From contig JAVTVJ010000023.1 of the NCBI GenBank assembly GCA_034509425.1, positions 620,001-684,000 on the forward strand: 64,000 bases of DNA. The letters run 5' to 3'. A program made the position numbers and the translations under genes. Within the stretch, counting starts at the first letter, position 1; each line of letters opens with the position of its first letter. Source of the stretch: Eopsaltria australis (lineage: Eukaryota; Chordata; Aves; Passeriformes; Petroicidae). Under the pieces are notes generated by a model. It made no database searches and was not told where the DNA came from. It saw only the letters and a program-made list of their open reading frames with translations. Below, piece by piece: positions 1 to 12,500 of this stretch.

Positions 1-3000
1 ATATGCAACAGTACTGTTGAGATACTTTTAATAGGTTTGTGTCAGTCAGGTTTCCTTGGCCATCAGTCTGGATTCAATTAGTGGCTACAGAGGCAGGAGG
101 AAGGTGATTGTTAAATGCAGGTCTATAAATTACACCCTACTGTTTAAACTTCGAAGAGATTCACTTCAAAATATCCCTGACCTCATGAATTAATTAGATC
201 CATCATGCTGCCTGTGATGTTCCCCCAACCCTTTTTATTGGTCGCAGATGACTGCCCAAGCCCCCACATTAACAGAAGTAATTTCCTACTTTGTGATCTG
301 GTGCTTGGTTTCTTAACTGAGCTTTAGAAGACGATAAGGTGTGCAGAGCACAAGCCACAGTTTTTCCCTACGAGCTCCTGATTAACAGTGAGTTAATAAG
401 CAGGTCATGGATGGAACAGAAGAGGGCACTCTGACCCTTGAAATACAAAAAAATCCCCACCAGCACAGAGCACACCACTTCAAGCAAAGATTCCTTACCA
501 AGTTTATTCTTTTTTTAAGGGCTTGTTCTTACCGAAGCACTGTTAAAAAGGTAGAATAATGTATCTCGGGGGGTGAGGAATTATCATGTAGAGGTAATTC
601 CAATAACTTAATAGTGATTGAGGACATTTATAAACAGCTGTGAGGAGATGTGTGGGTTATGACTTGGAAAACTGCAGATTTGTAGCTCACAACTGTCTTT
701 AAAGAAGAGAATTGGGTGTTTCAGTACCAGGGAGCCACTTTTAGCTCCCTGACTGACCACTGTGGATTGCAGGCTAACAAAACCATTTTGATGGGCTGGA
801 GCTGCCCTGAGCTCAGGGCTTCCCAAGAGACCCTCACTTCCCTTGAGGTGCCCTACAGGGCCCAGAACCTTGCCCCTGTGTACTTCCCAATTCCTGCGTG
901 GGTTGTTGAGGCACCCTGGCATCAAAACACTGGACCATGTGTTGTTTGGTCTCTTTTTTCAGGAACAGCTTTCTTGAGTTTGAAATACAGGGGCAAGACA
1001 TTCACCTTGAGTTTCTTCTCTCTGTCACATCAGGCAGAGTAGGAGAAGGGGTGTCTACCTACTTTTCTTGCCTATATAACATGAAAATATGGATCATGTT
1101 ACAATCACAGGAGTGGGGTGAGGTTCACAAATGAAAGGCATTGCTGCTCTCAGGTCTCATCCATGGAGGTAGGATGTGGCCAAGATCTTCTATTAAATGT
1201 CATCCTTCATGGAAGTGTCTTTGAAGTCTCCTCCCTTCTTGAGGTATTTGTTTCAAAACTGAACACAGCAGTTGAGCCATACTCACAGCCACCCCAAATA
1301 CCCTCAGTTATCCAGCTGGACATACTGCCACCTCCAGCCTATTTCAAATCCAAATCTCTTTTGACATCAGCTTTTCTGTGTCTTCCTCCCTTGGCGTGTC
1401 CTTGCAGATGTATCAATAAAGTCAACAGATTCTCTCTCAGGTCTGCAGTACAACTGATCCCTCTTCACAGTTCCTTGCTGAAGATTTCACTGAATGATGG
1501 TCCTGATCATTAAAGGAAAAAAGGCTGATGTTTAAGGAGGAAGGAGACCTTGTGTTTTGCTCTACCTTTTCTTTGTCACTCTGAGCCATTCATTTTTGAT
1601 TTCTGTGCTTTAACTCAGCTTTGTTTTAGCAAAGCCTGAAGAAAAGACCTTCTCAGACCATTGGCTGCATTTGGAAGGTGAGGAAGTGCACATTTCTGGT
1701 ATGGAGATGCCCAGCTGATTGTACCAGCCTGAGCTGACCTGCCTGCCTACATTTGACACATCCTGTCTGGATGTAACCTGCTCATGTCCCCAGGAATGCA
1801 GTGCTTCAGTCCCAGCACCACCAGGATCAGGGCTGTCACTATCACCTTCCAAAACAGTCTGAAATTGCAGTCTGAAAATCCCAGAGATTTCTTCTGAACA
1901 CCTGAAGCCACGTTGCAGCAGCCCTAACACAGCTGTCTGTGGCCTGTCAGAGGGTGTGAAGAAGGGAGTGAATTTTCATGTTGCCCAAGGGAACATGGAT
2001 ATCTTTTTATAGGAAACACAGCAAAAAGTGGTAACACCTGCTGTTATTATTACTGTGTCTCTGGACAGAAAGAGATGTCTACAGGGGGCTGAGCTGCTCT
2101 GGAGATCTGGTTTGTTGTCCACTCAGGGTTGAGAAGAGGCAGCTAAATGTCCCCAGATTACAAAAGAAATTGGACTGGCTCATGGAGGGCCTCTCACCTC
2201 ATCCTCTAGCTAAATTTTGCCCTTTTAACTTCACCTGTCAAGCCATTCATAGCTGCTGTAGCCCTGGCAGTGGCTGGTGGAGCAGACATAGCTCCTTTCA
2301 GACTGTCAGAGGTACTTGAATCCTTCAGGCTCTCTTGCAAAGCTGTGTCAGCAGAGACACAAGGCTATGCCTGGATTCTTCTGTGTCCTGTTTTTCCCAG
2401 GTACCAAAGCAGCTCTATAAACTACTCTGGAAAGGTATAGTGGATTTTATAAGAACCTTTAAACAAGCTGGTGTCAGTTCTAGTTTTTTCTTTAATGGGT
2501 CATGAGTTGTTGGTTAACTTAAGGTGAGTTGACCTATCTGAAAATGATCAGAGAAATCCCAAAATGTTGCTTAAAATGACCTCAGGTGCCAGGCCCTTCT
2601 GGATACAGCAGCTGCTCATTGAGGTGGCCATCAAGCATCCACCTTTTTTACCTTACTGTAGAGCAAGCAAAGAGGAGAGGGAGAGCTGTTCTTCAGACAC
2701 AGCATGCCAGCATTGAGCTCAGGAAAGCGATGGACTGGAAAACCTTTGCTCATTCTGTCAAAACAGCCCCGGGCCTTGGTTGTTTTGGAGCGTGCATCCT
2801 GCTAGAGCCACACACAGTTAACCCTGCCAGGCCAGTGCATGTTCTCCCCTCTGTGTGCAGTGCTGGGAGAGTGGGCACATCTGCTCCTCTGAGCCTGAGG
2901 CTTCCAGAGGGCCTCTGGCAGTGGGCACGGCTTCCACAGCACATCGCCGTGTTCTTGCACACTTATGTTCTTCCAGTTCCTTTCCCCTTTGTTGCATTCC

Positions 3001-6000
3001 AGCCCTGGAGGGTAAATTGTTATTGTATAACGTTTATGGACGAAGAAAAAAACCATGTGCCAATGATTTCTGTCAGGGTGCAGGGGATGTATGAAATGTG
3101 AACTGCTCTGTTGGCAGCTTTGCCAGTGCCTCTGTAGATATGGGCTCTGTGTTCAGTCAGAAGTGTCTTCAAATTCCTCTTGAAATCTGTGATGTTTTCA
3201 GATCATTGAGAATTTGAGCTGTGACTGGCTTTGTAGTTTTTCTTGGGTCTTTTGCTCTTGATCATGTCCCCATTCCTCTTGGTTATGTCCCCACTCAGAA
3301 TTCAGTTCCCTCTGAAATGTGTGGCACCTTCACAGCTTATGGAAGGGACAGCAACGCTGGCTTATCTCAGCATTTATGAAACACTTGATTCTCCTAATTT
3401 TCTGACTTAGTAAGAAATTTTAAAGAGGAATTGTATCTAACATGGAAGCCAATGTTGAAATTAATCCAATAATCTGTTTAGAAGACAAGTATATAATTGC
3501 TCTAGAGGTTAAATGAGTGAGACATTATGAGTTTGGAGACTTATGAAGAGTGTGTGACAAAGTGATGTTAAGTTCAGTAAATGATGCCAGAGGTCTTTCC
3601 ATTAGGCAGTAAATTCTTGAGTTTTCTTGAGTCCTGTTTGGGTCCAGATGCCAAGGGGTGTCTTTGCCTCTGAGCTTGTAAAGTCTGAGGGATGGAGTCT
3701 GAGTTCTGGAACTGTTTTACAGAAAGCTGCCCCAGAAACACCGTTAAACAAACAACTCATTGACTGGTCCAGGCAGCTCTTTCAGTACTTACCTCAAACT
3801 GGAAGACATGTCTTGGGTTGGGAGCATCTACCTCATTCCAGAAATTGGAGGTACTGTCATTCAGAAATAGTCAGGAACACCTTGAGAACCTCAAGAGACC
3901 ACTGATGTCTCCCTCCTGTTTCCTAAGATGCTAAAAAAACCCCAATTGAAATGGATTATAAAAGAAATCCCATTCATCTTGAAAGGCGAGTGTAATCTAA
4001 AGACTGATGGGTGAACTCCCAGGTACCTTTACATTTCATTGAGTCAATATTTGTTCTTTCTCCATTTATAACCCATTACTCTCTCTAGGTGGGCAGGAGA
4101 TTTCAAGGGGGACCATTTGTTTTTCTTGATTAATGCATTAATGCTGGTGGTTTGTTATAGTAAATTATATCTCCTATCTCAGCCTCCATATGCAGGAGGA
4201 AAAACAAGTAAAAAATTTATGATCAAATTGCTCAAAGTCACGGCTTCTCATTATTTTTAATAAAACCAATCAACTTCTGCTCTTCATTATTGTGTGACTA
4301 GTGACTAACCTGAAGAGAAAATGTCATCCAATATTCTTTGTTTTGCAAAAGCCCTTTAGAAATTGTAACATTATTTTCCACTGCACTGGTTCAGCTCTGT
4401 GCACTACTGTTGTGTGAAGATAGGTGGGAGAGAGAAACTGCTGCTTTGTCTTGTATCTCATTTTGTTTCCCTCTGGACTCACAGCAGGGTTTTCACCAGA
4501 GAACTGGGCTGTACAAGCTTTGTGTCTCTGCCTCTTCCACCACAGAAGCAGCAGCAGCTCTGGACAGTGGCTTGCTAAACCAGCTGAAGAAGCTCCCAGC
4601 TCTCCTAGTTATTCACAGCACCATTTGTGTCCATCTTCTTTGGGTGAAAACCGAACTGCCTCAAATCAGACTCCTTTTAATGGACAAAGCTGCTTTTCCT
4701 CTACTGTCAGAAGGTACATTTTACAGAAGAAACATTAGGTGGAGATGAGCTGGTGTGCTGTGTCAGTGAACTGAAAAAAAATGGTTTTACCTTCACTTTA
4801 AGAAAGGAGAAGGGAATTTGGTTAGTTATGCATGTCCAAGATGGGGTTAGCAAGTGAAGCAAGAAATTACCAGCAGTGTAGTAATAAATATAAGAGATTC
4901 TCCATGGACAATACTGAAATTGAGTATGAGCAGGGAAGAGCTGTGCATGAAGCAGCACCCAGGGGATAAGTGCAGGACAGGGCAGAGCTCAGCACCAGAG
5001 TGCTGGGCAGGGAAAGGCTGGGAAGGTGATGCTGGCTTGTCAGTCTTCACAAGGGGATAGTGCAGCAAAAATTGAACAGGTGTTGGAATCTAAGTGGGCT
5101 CTAGTCTCTTTTTACCTCTGCTGAGGTGCTTCTGAGGCAAGTTACTTGTGTTAGAAAAGCTATTTTTTATACTAGTCTTGTGTAGTCCCTGGATGCACAC
5201 AACCACCAAGCTATGCCCGTACACACACAGCTCTGCACGTAACACTGCTGCCAGTCCAGACAGTGCCCAGCCTGGTGAACTCTGACATTTGCAAATCTCT
5301 TGTAAAAAAGCTGTAAAAACCTGTAAAGTTTCCTTCCTTCCTGTGCATCCTTTGTAGCTGGTCTGGTGAGCAGTGTTACTGCATTAGGTATCAGTGATGT
5401 GTGAATCAGGTGCCCAGAGACAATGACTGCAGCCAAATTTCAGTAGGAGCTTTCTGCAGTGGGAAGCACCTCTTGCCCTAGAAGCAAGTAAACTGCAGTT
5501 CCCTAATGATAGTGATGTGGCTACAGAGTGCAGAGATTTGACTGCCTTGGACTTCAATGCCATTGTAAATTCCTTGGGTTGTTTTAGATGACATAGTCCA
5601 GTGCTGTCTGCACTGCCCAGCACACCTGGACTTTGTCACTGGATAGTCTCTTGGGACCACTGTGAAAAAAATACCTGGTGATATTATTGGCCTGAGTACT
5701 AAAATGCATGTGAAAGCACATGGTTACACTTGAAACAGCCCTCTCAAATGGAAAAGATTTAAAAGAGGAAAGGAAAATGTATGTTTGAGCATATGTGAAA
5801 GGAGAACACAAACCTGTTCTTCTGGCAAAAAGTAGATGGAGTCCGTTGTTGAATTTGCACTGATGCCAGTAAAATTACACTTGGGATTAATTTTCCCCAT
5901 TCAGAAGAAAAGCATTTCCTCCAATTCACTTTGATTTTTTACCAGTTTGTGATCTGTGAGGCAGAGGTTTTTTGTGTAATTTGCTGTCTGTACAAAACCA

Positions 6001-6849
6001 AGAGAAATACCCTGTGCTCCAAGGCAATGATAAGTCTGGGGTGAAAGCTGATCTGTCTGAGTTATGTTGGAACCAGGGAAGCCACTAAGTTTTTTCGTTG
6101 ACTTCTCCAGATCAAACTTACGCACAGTCTGTGCTGAATGCTCCTGAAGGAATGGTCTGTCCTGCTGATGGCTGTAAATAGGTGGGAGCACAAACACATA
6201 GCAACCTGGGCTGTAGCTGTGCTGGAGTCTGGAGACTGCAGGATGCACTCTCATTCCTGGGCAGCTCTAATCAGGCTAGCCAGGGTAGCAGGATGGAGAA
6301 GATGCTGTAGCACTGGCAGACAGTCTGCCCTGGGTCCAGGGTTATTTTTTCAGTTCTCAGCCCATGCCACTGTGTCTTCACCACGTATATTACAAACTCC
6401 TGAAACTCTCTTGGGTCTCTGGTTGTGTTCATACTATCAAACTTCAAAGCAGGATTCGTTCCTGCCTATTGGGAATGGCCAAAGTTCCTGCCAGCTCCCA
6501 AGCCATGCTCAAAGGTGTTCTGGATGCTGGGTGGCCTGGGTCAATAGTGAACCAAGGACTAGTCCAAAGTATGAGTGGCAGTGCCTGTGTCCAGATCCTT
6601 ATGTGGTTCAGCCTATTAGTATAGAGGTGGATTTTATGAAAAGGCTTGGAAACAATCCTTTTTGTGGGAAAGGTCTCTGGCAACCAAAATGACTTTTCCA
6701 GTGTAAGTTATAACAGTAGTTTCCATAAGGATGCACTCTGTGTAGAGGATGTCCCATGAGGGACTGAAGGATCTGGAGGAGTGCTGAAGGACTTTTCTGT
6801 TGTCCTACATGCTACTGCCTTTGCATGGCCTCAGAGTGGAGTACAGATA
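1..6849. other. Non-coding DNA, no gene recognised
   Basis: I see no gene, RNA or clear transposon here. The longest open frames (171 codons at 2586-3101, 184 codons at 6138-6692) have no recognisable domain, overlap frames on the other strand and lack supporting splice or promoter context, so I treat them as chance. Small features are a partial repetition of 'atgtcccca' at 3254-3296 and A/T-rich patches near 4100-4300. If the gene proposed at 12.5 kb is real, this is its 5' flank or an upstream intron. Confidence 0.6.
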
Positions 6850-6896
6850 TTTGGGATAAATGCCCATTTTAAGTTTGGGATAAATGCCCATTTTAA
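6850..6896. repeat. 24-bp tandem duplication, two copies
   Basis: A unit beginning TTTGGGATAAATGCCCATTT occurs at 6850 and again at 6874, giving a period of 24 bp. The two copies are identical over about 23 bases. The lack of divergence suggests a recent replication-slippage duplication. It lies in otherwise unique non-coding DNA. Confidence 0.9.
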
Positions 6897-9039
6897 TGGT
6901 ATCATTTTAAGGATAAATGTTGAGATTATTCCTATTTTTTATCAAATAACATCATGGCATGTTGCTCCCACAGGACAGGCAGAAAACTTCTAGACAAGTT
7001 AAGCTGAGAATGAATTCTGGTTCCTTTGGAAATTAAGGACAATGTAAGTTATCTGTGAGGGTTGGTAGTAAAACAGGAAAAACAAAAAGGAAGGACATAG
7101 TGGAGATCCAGATTAAAGGGGTCTGTAACCTGAAGTGACTTATACCTACATAGCAGCAGGATTGAGACAATTCTCCCTTGATTGTCATAGGTGAGATAGC
7201 AGGAAAAGCATACTGCTGCCCACATGGAACCAGCTGGGATGTCTCTGCTCTTCAAAGCCAAGACCAGTGAGGTCAGAGATAGGTACCTTCAGGTGTCAAA
7301 TTCAGCCTCTCATCTAAGAAGCACTCCCAGACAGCTATTGAATATATTAATGGAAAGATAGCAGTGGAAAACAGTAAAGCCAGTACCCACCATCATCCAA
7401 TTAATGGAGAAATCTGCCCAGAAAAACTGCTAGAAGAGGATTTATGAGTCAAGTCAAGTGGAGAACAGTTTCACTTTACAGATATCAGAACACAGTGTGA
7501 GTCCTGAAGGTCTCAGTGAACTTCAGCGTCTCAACAGAGCAACAAATCTCAGGAAGCAAATCCAAATAGGCAGGATAGATTAAACACAGGGGAAAGGAAG
7601 GACCCAATTCAAAGCTGAGGAACTATGATCCTTGAAATCCTTGTCTCCTTAAACCCTTATGTGACAAGGGTACAAGGATGAAGATGACTCCAAATTCCTG
7701 TAGTTCTAGTACAGCAGTTAACCCAATAACATCCTGTGCACAAGGCACCGACTAAACCCAATTGGATATGCTGGTCCCTGATAAATCACTGCACAGTATC
7801 CTCTATCATGGAACATGGAATCATTATAATAAAGAGAATGCCAACTGAGTGAGGTTTCAACATCAGTTACATGGGGAGACATGAAGAGAAAGTTTTCAGC
7901 TTGGTTGTGGATCACTTTGTAGTCTCCAAATATTTTACTTTTGACATTTTCATGCATTGGAGGATTTTGCACCACTTTGTTCAGTGTTTCCCAATGTTTC
8001 AGTGAGATAAGTACATCACTTGGGGCTTTTGCTCTACACAGAATGGGTTGAAGCACTACCCCCACTTGAAACCTGTCCCAGTATGGAGCAAAGTCCTTCA
8101 GGTTTTATATTCGTTTTGTAAACTGAAGTGATTGAGTGACACAAAATGTGAAAGCTTCAAAGGCTTTTCAGTTTGAATATTCTGCACAGCTGTTGTTTAG
8201 CATTGAATATGGAGAGAGAGGAGGATTTTACTTGTGAGATACTTGGTGTTGTATTGCAAAACTGCATTATGTGAAGTCCTCTATCTTTAAATTGATGAAA
8301 GCAAACAGTGCTTCCATGAGTAACCCCATCTGTTTCCATAAGACACTCTTAGGGCAAAGATTTAAAAAAGAAAGGAAACAAAGAGCTGTACTCTGCTGGG
8401 AAGCTTTGCTATTTTATATTGAAGCTCTGACCACCCAGTTTACAAATATTTCTATATGTATAGATGCACATATACTTTGTTATTAATTTACATTCATTTT
8501 GAAGGAATGTGACCAAGTGGAAAGAGCTCTGGCTGGACTTAAAAAGTATTTAATATTTTCTTAACTCTGACAGTTTCCTCTGGCTGACATTTAAAAAGTA
8601 GTGACCTCAAACATATGACTGTTCTTCGTCCGTGTGTGAAGTGGCAGAATGCAACAGGGCCTTTTGGAGAGTGCTTTGAGAGCTTATGGAAGAAACAGTA
8701 AGAAGTGAGTAATGTTACTAGGGTTAGAAAGAAGGACTAATCTTCAAAAATTGGTACTAATAAATCTGCTTGTGACTGTGTAAACAAACAGGGCTTCAAT
8801 CCTACATCTGGTTCTCTCACTGAGAACTATTCCTGGTCCAGCTCTTCTACTGACCAGCCTTTGGCTGTTGATGGTTTAATCAGCAAGGAAGGGGTTAATG
8901 GTGCAGGGTCAGTAAAAAATAGGAAAGCATTACCAAAAATCAGCCCTGGAAGGAAGAAAGATCAGCACAAACAGCATTAAACTGGGATTCATCCCGACTG
9001 GATCCAGTCCTGATTGCAATATATGATTGGGGTAGTGTT
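6897..9039. other. Non-coding DNA, nothing recognised
   Basis: No gene, RNA or confident repeat is visible. Open frames here are short (115 codons at most) and lack recognisable domains. Confidence 0.55.
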
Positions 9040-9105
9040 TGGATCATAAAACTGAGTGACTAATTGCTTCCTTTCTCACTGCCTCAGTTTCCCCAGTTGC
9101 AGTTG
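9040..9105 (+). mobile_element. Possible MIR/CORE-SINE 3' tail remnant
   Basis: The segment around 9075-9100 reads 'ctcactgcctcagtttcccc', which matches the conserved 3' part of MIR-type tRNA-derived SINEs ('...gcctcagtttcccca...'). The preceding bases are compatible but too diverged to align by eye. The call rests on a short motif and is tentative. Confidence 0.35.
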
Positions 9106-10000
9106 TACTTAACTGCACTTTGGGAATTTGCATGCATTTTTCAGATATTACAGTTTTATGTGCAGCAGGAGGAGAGGACCTGCAAGAGAGGAACATGGGA
9201 GGAGAGAAAAATGCACTTAAGTAACATAGTCAAAAAGGAGGACTGAGGTACAGTTGTTCAACATCTTAGACTTAGTGAGACTTCTCCACAGTTAATCTTT
9301 GGAGGGAAAGAGAGCAAATGTCATTCCTCCAAGATCAGATGTAATGCTGGACTGCATCAGTACTGGCCTATTCCCCCTTCTGGGTTGCTTCAGGGACTAG
9401 GGATCCAAGAGAATGTCTATCATTATATGTGTTATTACCTATCCCCAGAGATGTATTTGAAGGCATGGATGGATTTCAAGGGCTGTTACTCCTAGAAGTA
9501 AAGTTCCATTTTGGTGTTGCATTGATTCATGTTTACCCCATGGGACTGTCCATGACAGACATCCTTTGTCTGTGCCTCATTGGGACAGGTGGCCTCTTTG
9601 CCTTCCAAACACAGCTGATGTTCCCACATGCCCCAGGGAATAAGGGCATTATGGAGATGGGCTTTAACTGAATTGTCTGTTTCTCAAAGGCCAATTTTTC
9701 TTTTCTTTTTCTTTTTGGCAAGAGTTGCTTTCTTCTTTCCTTTTGGAAGGCATCTTTACAGACTTACTTAAAAACAACGCCCTCAGAGGACAGGACACTG
9801 GTGCAAACTTCCTCCCCTTTGGTTTGACTTTATTCACAATAACCTAAAGGGCTGCTCAAGCACGCTGCCCATGTTTAGCCTTAAACCCTTTGTCACCAGA
9901 AGTTCTTTTTCTTCCCTGTATACTGAGTCAGGCAAACCTAATTACCCTTTAATCAGTAAAATCAACACCTGCTAGCAGGGTGGGCTCTTTTCAGCAAATA
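9106..10000. other. Non-coding DNA with a short pyrimidine tract
   Basis: No gene is recognised. A T/C-rich run lies at about 9697-9718. The sequence from about 9780 onward is less repetitive and motif-rich; its 3' part is the GATA cluster listed separately. Confidence 0.5.
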
Positions 10001-10019
10001 GTGCTTCCCTTTTCCAGAG

Positions 10020-10106
10020 GCTGATAAATTTCCAGGGGTCCTATTGTTTCTTTGTCCTGCTGATAAGGAGCTTTGACTGATAATCTGGTAATGGGTATGG
10101 TTATCT
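10020..10106. promoter_or_regulatory. Cluster of four GATA motifs with SOX-like sites
   Basis: Four GATA core motifs lie within 85 bp: forward at 10023-10026, 10062-10065 and 10079-10082, and reverse (ttatct) at 10101-10106. SOX-like cores 'attgttt' and 'ctttgt' lie between the first two. GATA and SOX proteins often co-occupy enhancers, so this could be a distal element about 2.4 kb upstream of the candidate promoter at 12.3 kb. Short motifs arise by chance, so the cluster is suggestive only. Confidence 0.3.
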
Positions 10107-11583
10107 CATGCCTATAAGGCAGCAGTGGTGAATCTTCCTCTTGGCAAGGGCAGCAGAACTAGGTGAGACAAGAATTATACATAGATGCCAGGAGTCAAAT
10201 CTGGTATTTTCTCTTTGAAACTTAGGTCAACCCTGGAAAAAATATGGGTCAGAGAGGTCTGGCAGGTGGGATTAAAGTATCAGGTGAAATAAAGAGCAAG
10301 GCAGCCTGTAGAAGTTCCTGTTTTTTTTGATCTTGCTTAAGCAGCCCTCTGCAAAAAAAGTAAGGTGGCAGAATTGCCTGCAGAGAGAAGGGGCTGGGGC
10401 TGGATTGTGCAGAACCTGTTTGACCTCAGGCTGTGTCTGTGCTGTCAGGTCAGCCCAAAGTCACCACTGTCCTTGAGGGTACTCATCTGCAGCTTCACTG
10501 GAGACCCTCAGTGTGTGAAGAGGTGTTGTGGGAGGGAGGTGCTTAGGTGCAAATCAGGCCAGAACAGCCTCTTTTTCCTGTGGTCATGGACAGGATTTGA
10601 GCTCAAACTCTGGATTTACCGCAGTGCTCTCATCCTCTGTGTGGCTGGTTGGAACTTGAGCACGTGGCTGTATGGGCAGAAGGCAAACAGGGCCACAGGA
10701 CTTAGAGCTCCCCTTGGGGTTTGCTTCTAGCACACAGACCATCACAGGACAGACTTCTGGTGGAAAAAATTACTCTGGTATTCATGGCAGCACTCTTGAA
10801 AGTGTCTTTCACATATAAGCAAGCAGTCAATCTGATACTCATCTGAGAACAGCTGAAACATTGTTAGAAATTTCAGAATAAGACACTTTACAAGTTCACT
10901 CAATTCTGTAAAAACCCCTGAGCCCTTTGAGCTGAAGTTTCTTACACTTGTTTTTAGCTCTAAGATCAATGTTTTTGGAGAGTTTCACTTAATTCCATGT
11001 GGATGAACAGGACAGAGGAGTAAAATCCAGTTGTGGTTTTCCTTGGATATTTCCACTGAGGTTATTTTTGCTGGATAGGAGCTGCAGCTTTGTTCAGCAG
11101 CTGTGTGTGAGCCTGGCCCCATCTCCCCTTGGCAGTCCCACTCAGTGCTGCTCTGTAGGTTTGGATATATGGATACCCAGGCTGCTAAATGTCTGGTGTT
11201 GGCTTTGCCTGTGAAATACATCCTTCTCTCTCTGCACCAACACTCAGCTTCTGCCCTAGCCTGGCTATGTGGGATATGTCCATTATTTATATGCAAACCT
11301 GTGCCTGAGCTACAGATGAGGCTGATGATCAAAGCCCAGGACCTCCTTCCTGTACCCAGGGACAACAGAGTCCACCCATCCCTCTGTGTCCCCTGTGCTC
11401 AGCTCTTTCAAGTTAACATGACTGGCTTGATGCTGCCAGGATATGGATGAAAATCAGGCAGGATCAAATACTGGCTGTGCTTCCAAGTGAGCTGGATCCT
11501 TCCTATAACTCTGCAGGGTGAGCAGAGCTCTGTGAGCATCTAGGGCCAGGCTAGTTGGATGGAAGGAGCCAGGGCTCCTGGTC
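10107..11583. other. Non-coding DNA, nothing recognised
   Basis: Frames of 108-126 codons occur here but have no recognisable domain. No RNA gene or confident repeat is visible. Confidence 0.5.
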
Positions 11584-11706
11584 CTCAAGGCCTGGATGGG
11601 GCTTGGATCAACCTGGTCTAGTGGAAGGTGTCCCTGCCCATGGCAGGGATGCTGGAGATGATCTATAAAGTCCCTTCCAACCCAAACCATTCCATGATTC
11701 CATGAA
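11584..11706 (+). mobile_element. CR1 LINE fragment, 3' end
   Basis: This is the extreme 3' end of an avian CR1 non-LTR retrotransposon in sense orientation. It contains 'acctggtctagtggaagg', 'tgcccatggcaggg' and 'cccttccaacccaaacca' in the usual order. It ends in two copies of the octamer ATTCCATG at 11689-11704, the template-end repeat of CR1. Severe 5' truncation is normal for CR1. It has no coding content and is a relic. Confidence 0.93.
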
Positions 11707-12239
11707 AACCACAGGTTTGGATCTGCTGAAAAACCCTCTGTTGAGTTTGACAGAGGACAGAGGGGTCCAGGAGTGTAGAAGGAGCTTGGCATGGCTTTCT
11801 GCTGTCAAAAGAAAGGAGGATTTTGGATATGTGGCTGATACCAGTCCCAATCCTGCAATGAGATCCAAGAGGCTTTGATCCCTGGGCCTGTGCAGAGTCT
11901 CCTCCACTGTAGGATTGCTCTCAACAGGGGACACAGAATTGTCCTGTCACCAGTCTGGCAGGACATTACTGCTCATTTCAGCAGCAGCTACAAATACCTG
12001 TCATACCAAAAATGCGTGTGTATTCAGGTGCTTTGTTTTGGACTCTCTCCTTTGAAAACTCTGCTCATCCTTCTGTCTGTCTGCACCAGAGAGACAAGAG
12101 CCCTGCATATCAACCCAAAAATAGCCAGGCTCCTCCAACCCAGCCCCCCGGGGCACCCCTTTCCCCGACTGCCCCCCAGCAGCTCTCAGTGCCACAGCTG
12201 GACAGCTGCATACGAGCACTCTGCAGCAAATTTGGGCAA
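11707..12239. other. Unique DNA flanking the candidate promoter
   Basis: No gene is recognised. C-runs around 12130-12180 ('cccagccccccggggc') mark rising GC content toward the CpG peak. Chance frames are open on both strands (12001-12285). Confidence 0.5.
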
Positions 12240-12500
12240 AGGGGTGGCTTTTAGGACCCTGGGAACTCCGCCAAGGCTCAGGTAGGTCTGTCTCATTCGT
12301 CAGCCGGGATTCATTTACTCCGAGGGATGTGTGTGTGTGCGTGTGTGTGTGTGCCGAGTGCTTTTCCTTCCCCGCCGCTGGCTGCGAGCCTTGCGAGCGA
12401 TGGGACTAACGCTGCTCTCCGGGCAATGAGGAGTGCTGGGCTGGGGCAGAAACCGCTTTCCTTCCCTCTGCAAGAAAACGAGCCGTGAGGACGCCTAAGG
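12240..12500 (+). promoter_or_regulatory. CpG-rich peak, candidate promoter / 5' UTR
   Basis: Seventeen CpG dinucleotides lie between 12269 and 12493, roughly one per 13 bp, whereas most of the window has fewer than one per 100 bp. Retained CpGs in vertebrate DNA usually mark unmethylated promoters. The peak ends directly upstream of an ATG that opens a signal-peptide-like frame. A (TG)n run lies inside at 12328-12353. A donor-like CAG|GTAGGT at 12279-12287 could be a 5' UTR exon boundary. No convincing TATA box was found. The peak is small for a classical CpG island, so it may be a weak or alternative promoter. Confidence 0.5.
12328..12353. repeat. (TG)n dinucleotide microsatellite
   Basis: Thirteen TG units are interrupted once by CG at 12340-12341. 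The tract lies inside the CpG peak and could adopt Z-DNA. It is likely to be length-polymorphic. Confidence 0.95.

Noticed and set aside
2586..3101. 171-codon plus-strand open frame
   Set aside because: No domain or composition typical of a protein, no splice or promoter context, and overlapping minus-strand frames of similar quality.
6138..6692. 184-codon plus-strand open frame, the longest here
   Set aside because: The residue mix looks like translated non-coding DNA, with no recognisable motif; one frame of this length is not surprising in 64 kb of both strands.
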